A DNA stretch of 64,000 bases from Cyanoderma ruficeps (Eukaryota; Chordata; Aves; Passeriformes; Timaliidae): NCBI GenBank assembly GCA_008694505.1, contig VZDJ01007753.1:21758696-21822695 (forward strand), written 5' to 3'. Positions 10,995 through 24,760 of the stretch are shown here, piece by piece. Under the pieces are notes generated by a model. It was given only the letters and a program-made list of their open reading frames with translations, did no database searches and was not told the origin of the DNA. How positions within the stretch are numbered: position 1 is the first letter of the stretch; every line of letters starts with the position of its first letter. Both the position numbers and the translations under genes were made by a program.

Positions 10995-11830
10995 TGAAGT
11001 CAGAAGACTTAAAGAGGAAAGAGCCTTTGCTCTTGGTGTGGTTTGTACAGTACCAGGAATGCTGGACCCAGATGGAGTTCACCTGTTTAAAAGGGGTAAA
11101 ATTACTTTAGCCTGTGAGTTGTCAGGGCTGATTGAGAAGGTTTTAATCTAGGTATGAAGTGGGAAGGGGATAAAACCAAACTCATCAGAGATGAGCCAAG
11201 GGGCAGCATGTCAAGTTTGGGGGTAAAATCAATAATCCAACTGAAGGGCATCTTCCATTTGCTGACTCTGAATCGTGCCAAGCACTCTGGAATGCATTCA
11301 CAGTCTTATGGAGACAAGCCGAGCGCTCCTAAGGACATAAAAATGGACAGGGAAACACCAGAGAGTTATCTCAAAGGAATTAAGGTGTGTTCCTCTAAGA
11401 CAGTGACTAGGCCTACGACCCAGCTGAGGTGCCTTTAAACCAATGCACGCAGCATGGGCAGCAAACAGGAGGAGCTGGAAGCCAAGATGCTACTGGAAAT
11501 CTGTGCTCTTCTTGCCATTACTGAAACTTGGTGGGATGAATCCCGTGACAGGAGTGTGGCTATTGATGGTTACAAGCTGTTCAGAAGAGACAGCAGAGGA
11601 AGGAGAGGCAGAGGAATTGACCTCCCTCTACATCAAGAGGTGGATTGGGTGTGGAGCGCTCTCCTTGAAGAACAGACATGAGCAAGTCGAAAGCCTGTGG
11701 ATAAGAATCAGAGATTGAGGCAACAAAGGCAAGTGAGTGGTTGGTGTCCACTACAGGCTGCCTGACCACCAAAAGAGAAGTCCACTGCTTAGACCTGACC
11801 TGATTAAAGGACATGGCATACCTCAGTGTG
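10995..11830 (+). mobile_element. CR1 LINE 5'-end fragment (5' UTR and endonuclease start)
   Basis: This is the 5' portion of a CR1 non-LTR retrotransposon. Positions 10995-11440 resemble the CR1 5' leader, with landmarks 'GGGAAGGGGATAAAACC' near 11160 and 'GGGGCAGCATGTCAAG' near 11200. From 11454 a frame opens with MGSKQEELEA and carries ITETWWDES near residue 25, the conserved N-terminal stretch of the apurinic-like endonuclease domain including its catalytic glutamate. The frame then reads DGYKLFRRD and GRRGRG before a stop at 11681. Further CR1-like endonuclease residues (ESLWIRIRD) appear in another frame near 11690, so at least one frameshift has broken the gene. Similarity fades around 11830, and no reverse transcriptase or CR1 3' end follows. 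CR1 copies are usually 5'-truncated, so a fragment keeping only the 5' end is unusual. It is inactive. Confidence 0.8.
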
Positions 11831-13960
11831 GAGACTGAAGTTTTAGAGACCTACATCAGTACTTATCAGTTGAATAGATCACTGCTTTAGATTGACATAA
11901 AGAAAGAAACAGGGAATATGCCATTTTTATAGAGGCAGAGAGAATAAACCATATGAAGAACTGTTATGGTAGTATATTTGTTATAAAGGGAGCAACTATA
12001 TTTTCTATCTTGAGATGGTACCTAAAAGGCAGTCTATACCTTTACTCATTATTTTTTACCTTAATCTCTCAGAGATTTTAGGCAGGGAAATAACACATCT
12101 ATGACACTTAAATGTTAAAGGACAATTCTTACACATGAGTGGTAAAATTATAGTCAAAAATGAGATTGAAAACGAGCAAAAGAAATAGCAGCAGACTACA
12201 TTTTTTTTGCAAGTCAAGAAGTATATCTATGTCCTAAGTATCCAGAAAAAAAACAATTAAACAAACAAGAGAAACAAGATTTGTGTGATTTTTTTTTTCT
12301 CAGCCTAAGACTAATTATTCAATTTCCTATAAACCTGGAAGTTACTGGTATTTTACAGTAACTTCAGTGGCACTCCAGACAGCCTTCACATCAGGGATGT
12401 GGGCTGCACCACCACAGGTTCTCCCTGGTGAACACAGTGGTTTTGGAGTCTCAAACTCTTTGTGAACCAAACACATTAACCAGACAGAATGTCATCTGAT
12501 GTGAATTCATTAAAAGATATTGAGTTGGGAATGGCCACAGCACTAAAAATAACAAATAGTTGATTAATTAATTTTGCTCCAAATTTCTAGGTAATGTAGA
12601 AATGCCTGCTCCAGACCTGACAGAAATTCCCAGAAATCATGCAAGGTCCTTGGTTTAAGTTGTACTGCGTTGAACCCAAGATGTTTCACATGAAAGAAAA
12701 CAGCTTTTACTGATCAGCTCTATTCCCAGATGAGTCAAATCAATATAATTGTATTTTGGAATGCATCCCTATCCTTTTAAGTTCAGAACTGGATTGCCTT
12801 CTTTTTTTTTTCTTATGATTTTAAATATCACTTTTAAAATACATTTTAGGTAGTATTATTTTATAGTGTTTTCACCTACTTATCTAGCTGTAAATACACG
12901 TTTAGGTGATAACTGGTAAAGATTCAAACATACGTTTATCCAGATTGGATTTCAACTTCTCTCTCAGTTGGTAACACCTTTTTAGTAGTGACCTCTTCCA
13001 GCAGATGTCATTATGTTGTAAGCAACAAACAGAAAACAGGCAAAGCCTGTACTGCAAAACAGGAGCACCAGAAAATGTTTAGTGCTCTTAATAATTGAAT
13101 GTGTGTGTATGGAAGGAGTTGCATAGTAAACAAAAACATTAGGTAATCCCTTATTTTTCACACTCTTGCTCAAAGCCTATTCAAAACATATTTTCAAACC
13201 TTGCAACAACAAAATGACGAATCTTAAAATGCAAAAGTACCTGTACGTTTAAAGTGTGTGTTTGAGCTCCCATTAGGTATCTCATTATTTCCTTATGTTA
13301 TACATATGGATTAGCCTCAATATTACTAAAATTGATATTGCTGAGATGGAGTGCAACTTTTGCTTCCTAATAAACAAATGCCATTAAAGTTTTTCAGACA
13401 GAAAGACAATATAGCCTGAATTTCTTGACTGTGGGAATTACCCAGATTCAATGAGAATGGCAAGCTTGACAAATTCTGTTATTTCTGAAGTATGATACTC
13501 CTCAAGTGCAAGTAATGTGGAACATACAGTCAGGTACTATTATACCTGAAAGTATTGGTCTGAGTTCTCACGTGTGAGGTGGTTCTAATCTACAGTCATG
13601 TCCTAGTTCAGGAGAGGAAATTTTTCATTTCATGGCATGTGTGTAGACTTTCCTGCCCCTCAGTTAGCAGATCTCAATAATGACTGTGATTTCCCCTCAG
13701 AAATGACTATATGCTTTCTGTAACAACCAACTGCCCACTGAGCACCCATAATTGCCAAACAAATCAGAGTACATTAAAATATCCCAAACCATGAGTGCTA
13801 AGCTTGTATTTCAGCTGCAGTAGTTTGTGTTGTGAGCAGGTGATCCTTCACAATGGAGACAGGAACATCTAGAAGAGGAGCAGTATCAACATGAGGGAAT
13901 GGGAAGCATGACTGTCATCCAAAATTAAGCCATTGATACTTGTGAATATACAGCCAGACC
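11831..13960. other. Unique AT-rich non-coding DNA
   Basis: No gene was seen. The stretch at about 12340-12380 has words reminiscent of old amniote repeats but is too short to call. An open frame at 12982-13173 (minus, 63 codons) has no known match. Confidence 0.45.
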
Positions 13961-13964
13961 CTGC

Positions 13965-14070
13965 CTAACTGTTACTAGCAGTTGTTGTATTGCAGTAGTG
14001 CTCTTGGATGCCAGTCAGAGATTACTGTTCCTGTGGCCAAGCGTGTGAAATGAGAACCTGGAGGAAGCTG
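13965..14070. mobile_element. Possible relic of an ancient amniote repeat
   Basis: The phrase TTGTTGTATTGCAGTAGTGC (near 13982) followed by 'CTGTGGCCAAGCGTGTGAAA' (near 14032) resembles a low-copy interspersed repeat I remember from turtle, crocodile and bird genomes. In that repeat a TTGTATTGCAGTAG word precedes a CTAGGCGCTGTACAAA word at similar spacing. I am not certain of the family name. Divergence is high. Confidence 0.3.
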
Positions 14071-17000
14071 CGGTCCAAGTGAATAGCTGCTGTGCCTAAT
14101 AGTGATTTCACAGAATGCTGCAGGCTTTCTGCACAGCAGTTCTTAACTCTCCAAACCCAGGGTTATTACAGTCACTTAAAGAATTACAAAGAATTTCTCT
14201 ATGACGCAGGCACATTCAAGACTCTTCACAAACAATAGCACAATTTATTGAAGCACCAATTTTCTGCAGTATTGTTGAACGCATATTGTAAAGATCAGAA
14301 AATCCATTTTATCCTGAAAAGGTAAGTTCTATTATTTTAAGAAATAAGTCACTCTTTCAACCCTTTCTTCAATGAAAAATGAAATACACCATCAATTATG
14401 AGCCCATGTGTAATGGTGGCCTTTTTGTTTCCTTATGCTCTATTTTGCAGACTTGTTGGCTTTTAATGCCAGCAGGAGAAATATATGTGTGTATATATAT
14501 ATCAGAATCTTTTTTTTTACATTCTTATTGTAAAAATTCAAAAGGCTTTAAAAGTCTTTAATTGCAGTGATGCTCTATCTGTCCTAGAAGTGCCCCTGGG
14601 AATCATTTGACCATCAAATACTAGTGCATAGTGGAGACTGAGCTGAGCCAGAGGTAAGTAACTCATCAGAAGGAAGAATGTGGACTCTGCTCTTGACTTT
14701 CACCATCTCTGACACAATAACTGAATCTCAGTGTTTTTTGTTACCCATGTGAAGACAGAGATATGGTAGCTTAAACCACACTTCATGATGATGCAGCAAT
14801 GGTTTAAGCAACCTGCTTGGCTTCAGCTGAAAAAGCCAAAGAGAGAGCATGGCTCAGACCAACTGTGATAACTGAGAAAGAGAATTTCTGAAAATTCCTC
14901 CCCAAAACAAAGGAAGTAGATATAGATAAGGAGATTAAAGATGGGCATACAGGCTACACACAAGTGAGGAGCTGCAGAGAAAGAATCAGCATGGGCTAAC
15001 ACACCTGGGGAGAAGGCAGTAATGACGACAACCTCATCAACATGCTCTGTGGATGAAGAACAGAGACTGGCTGACAAAGACCCAGACAAAAAATTGTCCA
15101 TTAGCATTTGTAACACTTAATTTTTTAGTTTTTGTAAGATTCAGGAGGATGATATACTGTATCATCATCCCACACCACTCTTACAAACCTGCTATCAGTC
15201 ATGCTCTTCGAGGAGAGAATAAAAAAGCTTTTCAGCCTTTCATAAATGGATGACTGCTCTGGTGTTAAGGTAGGAATGTGGAAGTGTTGGATCTCTTTTG
15301 CTATGTAGAGGGAAGGTTGGAAAAAATTACCAGTATAAGGACTCAGCTGAAATCAAGTTATAGCCAAACATACAACAGTTTTCAGACTGGAAAATACTGA
15401 CAGATAAAGACTACTATAATTCACCAGAGGTTTGGAAACATTTTCTTATGAAATGGAAGGTGTTTATCTTCAATTAAGACTTTCAGACACATGAGCAGTC
15501 ATAAAATTTTGTTCCAGAAGGTCAGCAACACTGTATTCAATCAATTCCCTCAAACTATGCCTACATTATTAGAAAGCTACTCTTGACAATGACTGTGATA
15601 CCATCAGAGAACATTAGCTTTTGGGTCAGTTTTCTTCTTTGTTTCTATACAATACAAAAAAATTCCACACATTTTCCCTTCAGCCTTGAAGTTATTCCTC
15701 TCAAGTCCTTTGTCCCACTTCAAATTTAAGTAAGCTAAGTTATACACTAAAGTAATTACACATATCCATATTAAAATTCACTATAATGCATCTGTCCAAC
15801 TTCTCTTTTCCTGCAGTTTTTTTTCAAGGTATGCCTTCAGACTTGCTTTAGCATTAGCATAAGAAAATGACTAACAGAATATGCATTAACACTTAATCTT
15901 AGGTGACTGAATTTACTGCACACTTATGGAACTTGTACTGAAGTGTTTTCTGTTTGAGCCCATTGGGTTGCTTGTGCTGGTGTGTGTATTTCACCCACAC
16001 ACCCTGAACACTGTTCCCCCACTATTAGAAATCATGCAACAAACTTCATAGCCAGCAAATAAGGGAGTACTCAGTATAACATAATTGTGATGTCACTGCG
16101 TAGATTTTAAGTCTCATTTAAAATGGATGCGGTGCACACTTAATATTCCCTGAATTCTAACACGTCTCTCAAAAAATTCCTCTGCTCTTTTAATTTTTAG
16201 CTGTCATGCATTAGTAAATAAGTGAGAACGCTTGTGCCTTTTCTTTACTGAGATGCATACAAAATGCCTACTCTGACTGCCAATATCGTAAGTGATTTTC
16301 ATTGTGTGTTTTACGGAACTGTTAGATATGTTGGATGAAATCATGGTCTCCTTTGAAGTTAAGGAGAGCATTACTGTTGACTTAATGAGACCGAGATTTC
16401 TTTTATGTTCAAAGTTAAGCAATGTTATTCACTTTCTTTTTCATTAAAATATACCGCAGAAAGTTAAAAAGTAAATCAGTACTTTCAGTGTTGCATCCAC
16501 AACATCTAAAGGCCTAAAAATGTCAGTAATTCAAAAATCCCCATAAATGGCTTTGAATGCCAGATACAAAGTTAGAATCTGTATAAAGCCAGAAATATAT
16601 GAAAGTGCTTTTTCCTGGCACCAAGTTTGAGTTGGATTACCAAATCCTTATAAAAAAGTTCTATAGAATTTATTTAAAATTAAAATCTATCTTTTTATAA
16701 ACTATTTACTTTCATGAAATTAAAAAAAAATTAATCAGGATTTCTGATAAAAATATTACACCAAAGGATTAAAAAGTAGACAAAAAGATCTAGTTCTTTA
16801 CTAAAGACTATCAGCTCTTACATTGATTTCTAAGAAGTAAATAAAATGTCTGTAGACTCCTATTATTTATTGGTATGACACTTCCATAGGGTGTATGAGA
16901 TTATATATGAGATATAAGGAACATCCCATATTGAGTTATAGCTGTTGAGAACTAGAATTTATAAATACTTCACATACAAAAATAGCATTTTAAAAGAAAA

Positions 17001-18170
17001 TACTTCATATTTCAGCATATTTTAGAGGACATTTGTGTTATGGACATGTTTAGACATATTCTGAGGTCATTCTTCACAACTCATTTCTGGAATGGACATT
17101 GTAAAGTATTTCTTTCAGTAGAAGCTTATCTATTTTTAACAGGTAGGAGTATGTGGACACCATCACTTCAGACTCGGATTTAAATATTGATTAGGCAATT
17201 TTTTGATGGAAAACCAGGATTAAGTAGGTTATTGTCCTTTACGTGTCTTATTGTGGCTTAGTACCTGTAAGACAAGGTCATGAATGATGTTGAAATAATT
17301 ACACAAAGCTAAAAGATGGTAAAACAAATATTTGACACTTCAGTACAACCGTTTTCCTCATTACTAAATGGGTATTACAAAAGCACTAGAAATCTAGCAA
17401 TCTGATGCTTGGTAAGAAAAATCTACAATAGCTAATCTGAGAGCCCTGAAGTCTTAAAACCTCTACTGACATCTAGCAAACACATCACCACAGTCAAATA
17501 GGCAACTTTCAGGATGCCTTGGCCAGTTGCTTCTGCAAAGGCACTATCAGGAGCAGATGGCTGCTTAGGACCAGTCCATAGGCAGCCATAACTGGGCTGG
17601 AGTATTTAGCTTGAATGCTTTTGAAGCTCTTTCTGTCAGTTATTCCATGTTCAAAGGCTCAATCAATAATCCCAGTTAGGATGAATTTTAGATAAAACAT
17701 AATACACAAGGAATGTGTCCAAGAAAGAGGAGAAATATAAATCTAAATGCCTCTTCATATTGTATTGGCTCTAAGACAGAAAAATACTTCAGTTCCTGTG
17801 TCACCCAAAAATCAAAAATGGTAAAAAGATTGATACTATACTATCAATACACAAAAGAATGAATTTAAAATGTTAATTTAAAATGTACCAAACACAGATA
17901 CTTAGACTTTGCCTTTACTTTTTGCCACATCACTTTTCCCCATTTTTACTCTGTCTATTTGCACTGTGAATTACACACAAGAAATGTCCACCTATATATG
18001 TTAATATATAATCAAGGTATATCTCACTTGTTAAAAGCAAGTTAAATGGAATCCTACACCCAGCCCAGAGGTAAAGCTTTTAACTTTAGAGTTGCAGCTA
18101 TGGATGCATATGTTTCCTTCCTATTTTTCTTCTCTTTCTCTTAAACCAAATCTTTCTAGTTTTTTTGTGG

Positions 18171-18185
18171 TTTTTTTTTTTTTTT
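18171..18185. repeat. Poly-T run
   Basis: Fifteen T bases in a row within a pyrimidine-rich stretch. No retroelement body is recognisable on either side. Confidence 0.8.
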
Positions 18186-20337
18186 GGAGTCATCTCACAA
18201 ATTCTGGCTTCTGTGTTTAAAATAAGAAGTGAACATTCTGACAGTTTGTTTTCTTAAACACCTATCTGTGAGAACCCTGGAGCCATGTAGTGTATTATAG
18301 GCAACCAGAATAATACCATAATAACTCCCAAACAGCATTCAAGTTGCTTTACTTATTCTAATAAGAAAGAACAAAAGATTTTTAAAAGGTGGATGTGCCT
18401 GACATTATCATGGTCCCTTACATGGAGATACAGAGAATGGGAATAGCTACAATCAACTCATCATGAAAGAAACTCACTCTGCAGTATACAGAGTATGGAG
18501 TATTTGTTCAGTATGCAGCAGGATAATGAAGCAGTGAGAGACAGAGATTATGCTTTCAGCTTTATTCATATTATGCATAAGAATTCCGAATTCTCTCTTT
18601 GGAGGATAAGCATCCTAAATCACCTGTAAAACATTTGCCTTATCTTTCAACATTAAAGCAGTAGTGGAAGTACTGCTGAGTTCTAAGAAAAAAATTAACT
18701 CGCTTAGGTAATCAGTTTAACATGTTGCAAGTCTTCCAGGGAAATGTTAACTTTTGATATACAGAAGTGCTTGTGAGCACTTAGGCCTAGAAAAGCAAAC
18801 CCACAGGCCCCTCCTTACACCAAAATTTTTTTTTTTTGAACTGAGTAGAAAATATGTATAAGAAAATGCAACTAAATATACTTCTGACAGCTCAAATGAT
18901 ACATAAATATAAGGGCTGACAAGGGTTGGTTTGTCATTGTAGTTCACTTCGATCAACTCTACATGGTTCTGTAGGACAATGAAATTCAATGCACTTATAA
19001 TTTCCAAAAAAGTGAGCTCAGATTCTTTTAAAAGCATTTCTATGTGAAAACGGATCATTTACATGCCAAAAGCACTTTTAATGTGACATATTTAGCACAT
19101 GTATTATTGAGAACGAAAGCTGCTTGAACTTCGTGAATTTTAAAGTCTATAAAATGGCACCCTGCTGAGCAGAAAGGTAGCTGTTCAGTGAATTTCCCAG
19201 TTATGTGATTATTTTGAATAATAGACTTGTACATAACTTTTTTTTATGAAATTAAAGGTATGACATTTGCTTTAGTTCAGTCCTGTAAATTGCACTTTAG
19301 AACAGAAAGAATGGGCTGATGTATGAATTTGTTGTTCCTCCGAGCAATTTTGCTGATTTTTTAAAGAACAGTTTTATGTTTCATCAATTGAGTAACACAT
19401 CAAACAGTTATCTTAGTAGATTTAATGAGCATTCATGTATATCTTAACACATATGAGGAACAGTTAGGAACCTCAAAAATAAAAGTATTGTGTTTTGCTT
19501 TGGTTGTCTAGGACTCACCCAGGCTCTGATGCAAGATGATGACTAGTTTGATGAAAAGTCCTAACACTTAGGAAGCATAATTAAGAAAAGCATCTGGAAG
19601 TATAGAAGCATAACAGATTCATTTAATTTGGCTCAGGTACTCTTTGACTTGATAAAATACACCATATACTTCACTGTCATGGAATTGCACTGTGCTACCT
19701 GCTCCCAGACAAAGAGGAACCCGCAGAACAATGTCTTATCCTGAATTTTTGATTTTATTTTTTTCCCCCATCAGTAACAACATGAAACGCTTGAAAACAT
19801 AAAATACATAACAAAAAGCGTCCATGCATGACAAATATATAAATAATCACTACTTCTTTTCTGAATAGGCTATGGAGAAAAGGCAAAGGTTACAATTTTA
19901 TCATATGACCTAACTTCAGATGAAAAACACACTCCCTAAAACTGGTACTCCATCTGCTTACATTGCTGTCCCACTGGCCACTGGTAAGAATTCACCCAAC
20001 ACACAGAAACTACGAGCTATGGTACTTACATCACTGGATTCCAAAAAGGATCACAATGGCTAGCTATAGAAAGGCACAGCACACAGCCTTGTGCTAAAGC
20101 TTACGAGTGAACAGACCATTTCGAGTTATATGCAGGCTTAAGCACTTTGTGAATTCAGGTCTATGAAACTGAATCCAGAGCATAAAATGGGCATTTGGGA
20201 AGGATATTCATGACATTTTCTGACTGTAAGTTGTTTGTTCACATGAGGTATATAGCAGTCCACAAAAAAGGGGCTTGCAAAGAGTGCAGAAAATCCTTTC
20301 TTTCACGGATCATTGTGCTTTTAACTTAAACGCCCAT

Positions 20338-20384
20338 ACCAAAAAAACCCCAACAAAACAAAACACCAACCACCCCCCAAACCA
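20338..20384. repeat. A/C-rich low-complexity tract
   Basis: The segment is almost entirely A and C, with CAAAACAAAACACC-like units. A similar tract interrupts the old CR1 at 61131-61175. Such tracts are common remnants of decayed simple repeats. Confidence 0.7.
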
Positions 20385-23300
20385 CTGTAAATTGACTCTG
20401 TGTGGAGAGATTGAGGCAGAGAGCAAGTCTCCTGTGATTTCTAAAATCCCCCGTCCCTCAATATCAAAAAAGCTGCTCTCTTGGAACATAGTGCAAATAT
20501 TTCTAGCACTTTTAAATAACTCATGAGCTAGGAAAGAGAATAGTGACATTATCCCCAAAAAGAACATTTAAATAATAATGTCCCCCCTTCCCTTTTTTAT
20601 TTAAAAAGATGCTTTCAGGAAAGATATTCAGAGATATAAGATCAAAATGAGAATATTTCATATTACATGAGATGCTATCTGTAACTTGATCACTTCTTGC
20701 TCTGCTACGTTTTATCCCCTTATTGGTGGGACTGAGGAATTATATTTACTTTTGACTTCAAATCTAATTTAAAACCAGATTGCTACAACAAGCACAACAG
20801 AAAACTAGAAATGTAGATTCAGGCACTAAACAAATCCAGTGATTTACCTCAAAGGGAATGAAATTCTGCTAGGCAATATGACTGCCTGAAAATTTCAGGG
20901 AATTCAGGGCTCCTAATGACAGACAGTACTTTTTTGGTTTAATGTGTCTCTGGAAAGGGCAAAGGACTCACATGGAGGATGGGATAGGTCACTTCCTAAA
21001 TAAATATCCACAGCAGTACAGCTGCTTTGCCAAATGTATGCACATTTTCCCTTAGTTTATAGCCTAGAATGATGAATTACAAATTAAATAAAAATATATC
21101 AATCTTGCTTCCTTGACTTATTTTCAAGTGTGGCATTGAAAAAAAAAAGTAGATTTTCAAAATGCCATAAATGAGGCAGTAAAACAAAAATAAGAGCTTA
21201 AAATTGTTCCCTGTTCACTTATGAAACATAATGTTTTGAAGGTTTTCTCAGATCACCCCCTATTCTTCATCTCCTGTAGTAATCCAACAGTTACTAATCA
21301 GACAAATATGTTGGGGTAGGGGGGGAAAAGGTTGCTTTTAGCAGACAGGCGGCAAGGTTTTAATTTGTAGCTGATAATTTGCTACTGGAAGCTTACCCTG
21401 ATTAGTCTTCTTATGGCACTAACAGTTTTTGAGGTAGTGTGAATTACCTACTGTGTATGTTTTTACCACCCATTCAGGGATGAAAATGAGTTACAACCTA
21501 GGCCTCAATTAAAGCTTGAAATAAGAAAACCTAAAACTTCTTTTATGTCCTCACTTCTAAAGAATAGAATTAGTTGCTTCTGATATTATTGGAATTGTAA
21601 TTCACACTCCTGAAAATCCAGCAATGGATCTTTCAACCCTTTACAATGAAGCACATTTCAGCTGTTACCCAATTATGCTGCCTTTGCTCCAAGTCAAATC
21701 ATCATCCAACAGCTGAGAATTGAAACAGACTCCATTTGTGAAAATGAACGGTGTATTTATCTGTAATGCAGAATGTTTTTAAGTGTTACTCTAGCTGTCA
21801 CGTAGAAATTAAGATGTTATTGCTTGTTCTATTAATTCTCATTTCTGGGAAACTGTTTTGTACCTTGGTCTCATCAGAACTATATGGTAGGCTTTTCGAT
21901 CTACATTATATGCAAACCATGCCATAAGCATTACCACAAGCAATATACTGCCCCTGATTTGAAGCATCTGGCTTAAAATAAAAAGTCATCATAAGAGCCA
22001 TTATTTTTCAAGAGGGGAATCCATGTTGGCCTTTTTGTACATTGGCACTTAGTAGTCCACTAATCTAAGCTGACTTTCCCACAGGATGATGGAAACTATA
22101 TGGAATAATAAATAAAAATTACATAAAACAATGTTCCCCTTACCTAAGTTTCCCCACTTTCTCTTAACAATGTACAGGCATTGTTAAGCTATAGTTTGGG
22201 GCATGTTTCAATAAATATCCATATACAAACACCCTTCACTTTTACCAAGGAACGTAAAATGACAATTTTCTCTGTTTGCCACAATAGTGTGAAAGCTTAT
22301 TTTAGGTTTCATTAATAATATTTTTAAGGAATGGAATAGTGAGAGAAACTCTAACGTTGAGTATCATTGCAAGTATTTTATTCAGTCACTATCCACAGGC
22401 CCCTATAGATGATGCTTAACAACAAGCAATAATGCACCTGGCAGGGGTGGAGAATAACAGCTAGGAGATAGAACATTCTTCATTAACAGGAAAAAAAATT
22501 ACAATCACCTAGAGTAATGGGGAACATTCTGGCCTACCAAAACCACAACATATTTATTTAAGTGGCTACCCTGTGAAAAAAAGTGAAGTTATTACTTCTT
22601 AGCTAATGTCAACCACTCTAGTGAAATGAAAACTAGCTGAAGAAGGCTATCTGTAATGAAATAAATTTTCTGACCACCTCTGTGATTATACCTTTAAAAG
22701 TCAGAGTAGCCACATGCAGGCGAAGCAAAACTAGCAGAATGATGAGCGACCATTGTCAGTTTAGGCATTTCGTGTTAAAGTGGTATTTTTCCTCTACAAT
22801 AATTTTAAGGAATCCTACACAGACTGCATAGAAACCTATTGGATTTAATCCCTGTTAAATTAAATAAGTCTTTTCCAGGGAGAAAAACTGCCCAATATAG
22901 ATTTCTCTTTCTCCTCTACATCCATTACAATTTCTGCTTATTATTCTCTGGTTTTGTGGTAAAAGGACTTATTTAGACTTCCTTTGTCTTTTACCCCTCA
23001 TTACCCTTTCATAGCAGGTTTTGTCATGCAGTCACTGTCAAGATCTTTTTTTTTATTATAAAAGTGACATTTAGAATAATGAACTTAATCTAATTCCATT
23101 TTTGTCATACAAAGGTCCACATTCTCAGCTGCTATAAACTTGTGTATCCTCTCTGAATCCAGTGCATCTGACTTTATTTAAAAAAGGCTGCCAGGTGCAA
23201 AAATTTCTTCCAAAATATTAAAACAATATGGGGATTTTGTCCCAGATTCATTAGACTTTACTTTAGACATCTAATTTAGGTGCTCTGTTTCAGCTGAATG

Positions 23301-24734
23301 CAATGTTTCAGGCATGAAGGGAATCTCCATGATTCACCCAACACCAGGAAAAAATGGTGACCTTTTCTGTTTGTTTTTTCAAAGTTGAGGTCACAGCTCT
23401 GTAGCCAGCAAGGTTCTCCAAAAGAAGAGAAAAATCCTATGGGGCTAGTAAGGATGCTGCCTTCGTCTGCTACTGCTACAGAAATACTATGATAATGCAT
23501 CATTGCCACATATCACATGACATGGCTACCTTATGGAATTGTCTAGGCCAGAAAACATTAAAGGGATGTAAAAAGGAGACTTGGCTTGAGCTATTCACTC
23601 TGTATGAACAGTGCAACACAGATCTATTAGCCTATATTAGCCTTAAAGGAGCAGCTGATTTATGCTACCCAATTTCTCATTAGCTATTTTTGAATTTAAA
23701 TTAATATCTGGTTACAGATTATTTTCAATATGTTAATTTTGACTTAGTGTATTCTTCAGTGTGACTGGTCATTCAAGTTACTTTTTTCTTCTGCAATCTC
23801 CTTTTGATGACTCAGATATTTTGGACATAATACTGGCTGGCAAGTTATGAACAGTGAACAACAGAGAGGTATGCAGGTTCATACGCTCATTTTCCCCATA
23901 CAAATCCAGTTATTCATAACATTCTCTCCCATTCATGTCTCCTTTACACCCCAGTAGCCCCTAAATGGGTATTAAGTGGTCTCTTCCATTGTATATTAAG
24001 ACACACAACACACATTTATTCCATGCTTATTTTGCACTGCTTACAAGCAAGGAAAATCATGTAAATTTTTAAGCACTGAAGTATTCTGTATTTTTTATTA
24101 TTTGTCAAAACTTGGAAATAAGAGGCCCTAATGCATGTGAATTTAAACAGTTTCGTAATTGTTTTAGATTTTAATTGCATTTTCAGATGTATTCAGTATT
24201 CAGATCATTCTCACCAAAAAATCTTTATGATCTTGTATATACATTTCAACAGCAGAAAAATCTAGAAGGTTCAAGAGTAATTTTCTATTATACAAGTAAC
24301 CTTTACTTTTCCTGTTAGGGCATAGTTAGACTTGTTTCTACAGATTTGGAAATAGAAATTGTTGAAGAATATAGTATATCTGAAAGAAAAGAACCTATTT
24401 TTTATGTTAAAAAAGATAACCCCTGGGTTGATTAAAAAATATAGATCTGCTTTAGGAGAAACTGTTACTAGAATAAAGAAAATTATAGAATATTTATTTT
24501 AGAAATTCTTATTACTAGAAAAATCAGGATGCCTCAGATCCTTATTCCCATTCGCAAGAACATATGGAATGCACTAGTACCACCTACCTTGTACCATGAA
24601 CCCAAGAGAATGAGTGTCAGTCTAAGACTATAATTTTTTATAAGTACTGAACATTGGGTCCTGCCACACAGAAACTTGGTAACCACAGCAATAAGCAACT
24701 ATCTTGTGCAACACAAAATCTAGTTTGTACAGTG

Positions 24735-24760
24735 CTTTGAAACGTCACGACATTTCAAAG
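24735..24760. repeat. Short inverted repeat
   Basis: CTTTGAAA at 24735-24742 and its complement TTTCAAAG at 24753-24760 flank ten bases. The context (a GTACAGTGCTTTG word just before) faintly resembles the tail of old amniote SINE-like repeats but is not enough to call one. Confidence 0.4.

Noticed and set aside
14567..14653. 87-bp exon between TTGCAG and CCAGAG/GTAAGTA
   Set aside because: The pyrimidine tract is weak, and all three frames contain stops. Only the donor is good, so it was kept out of the exon candidates.
21425..21450. let-7-like seed (TGAGGTAGTGTG)
   Set aside because: The match ends after the seed, and there is no complementary arm forming a precursor hairpin.
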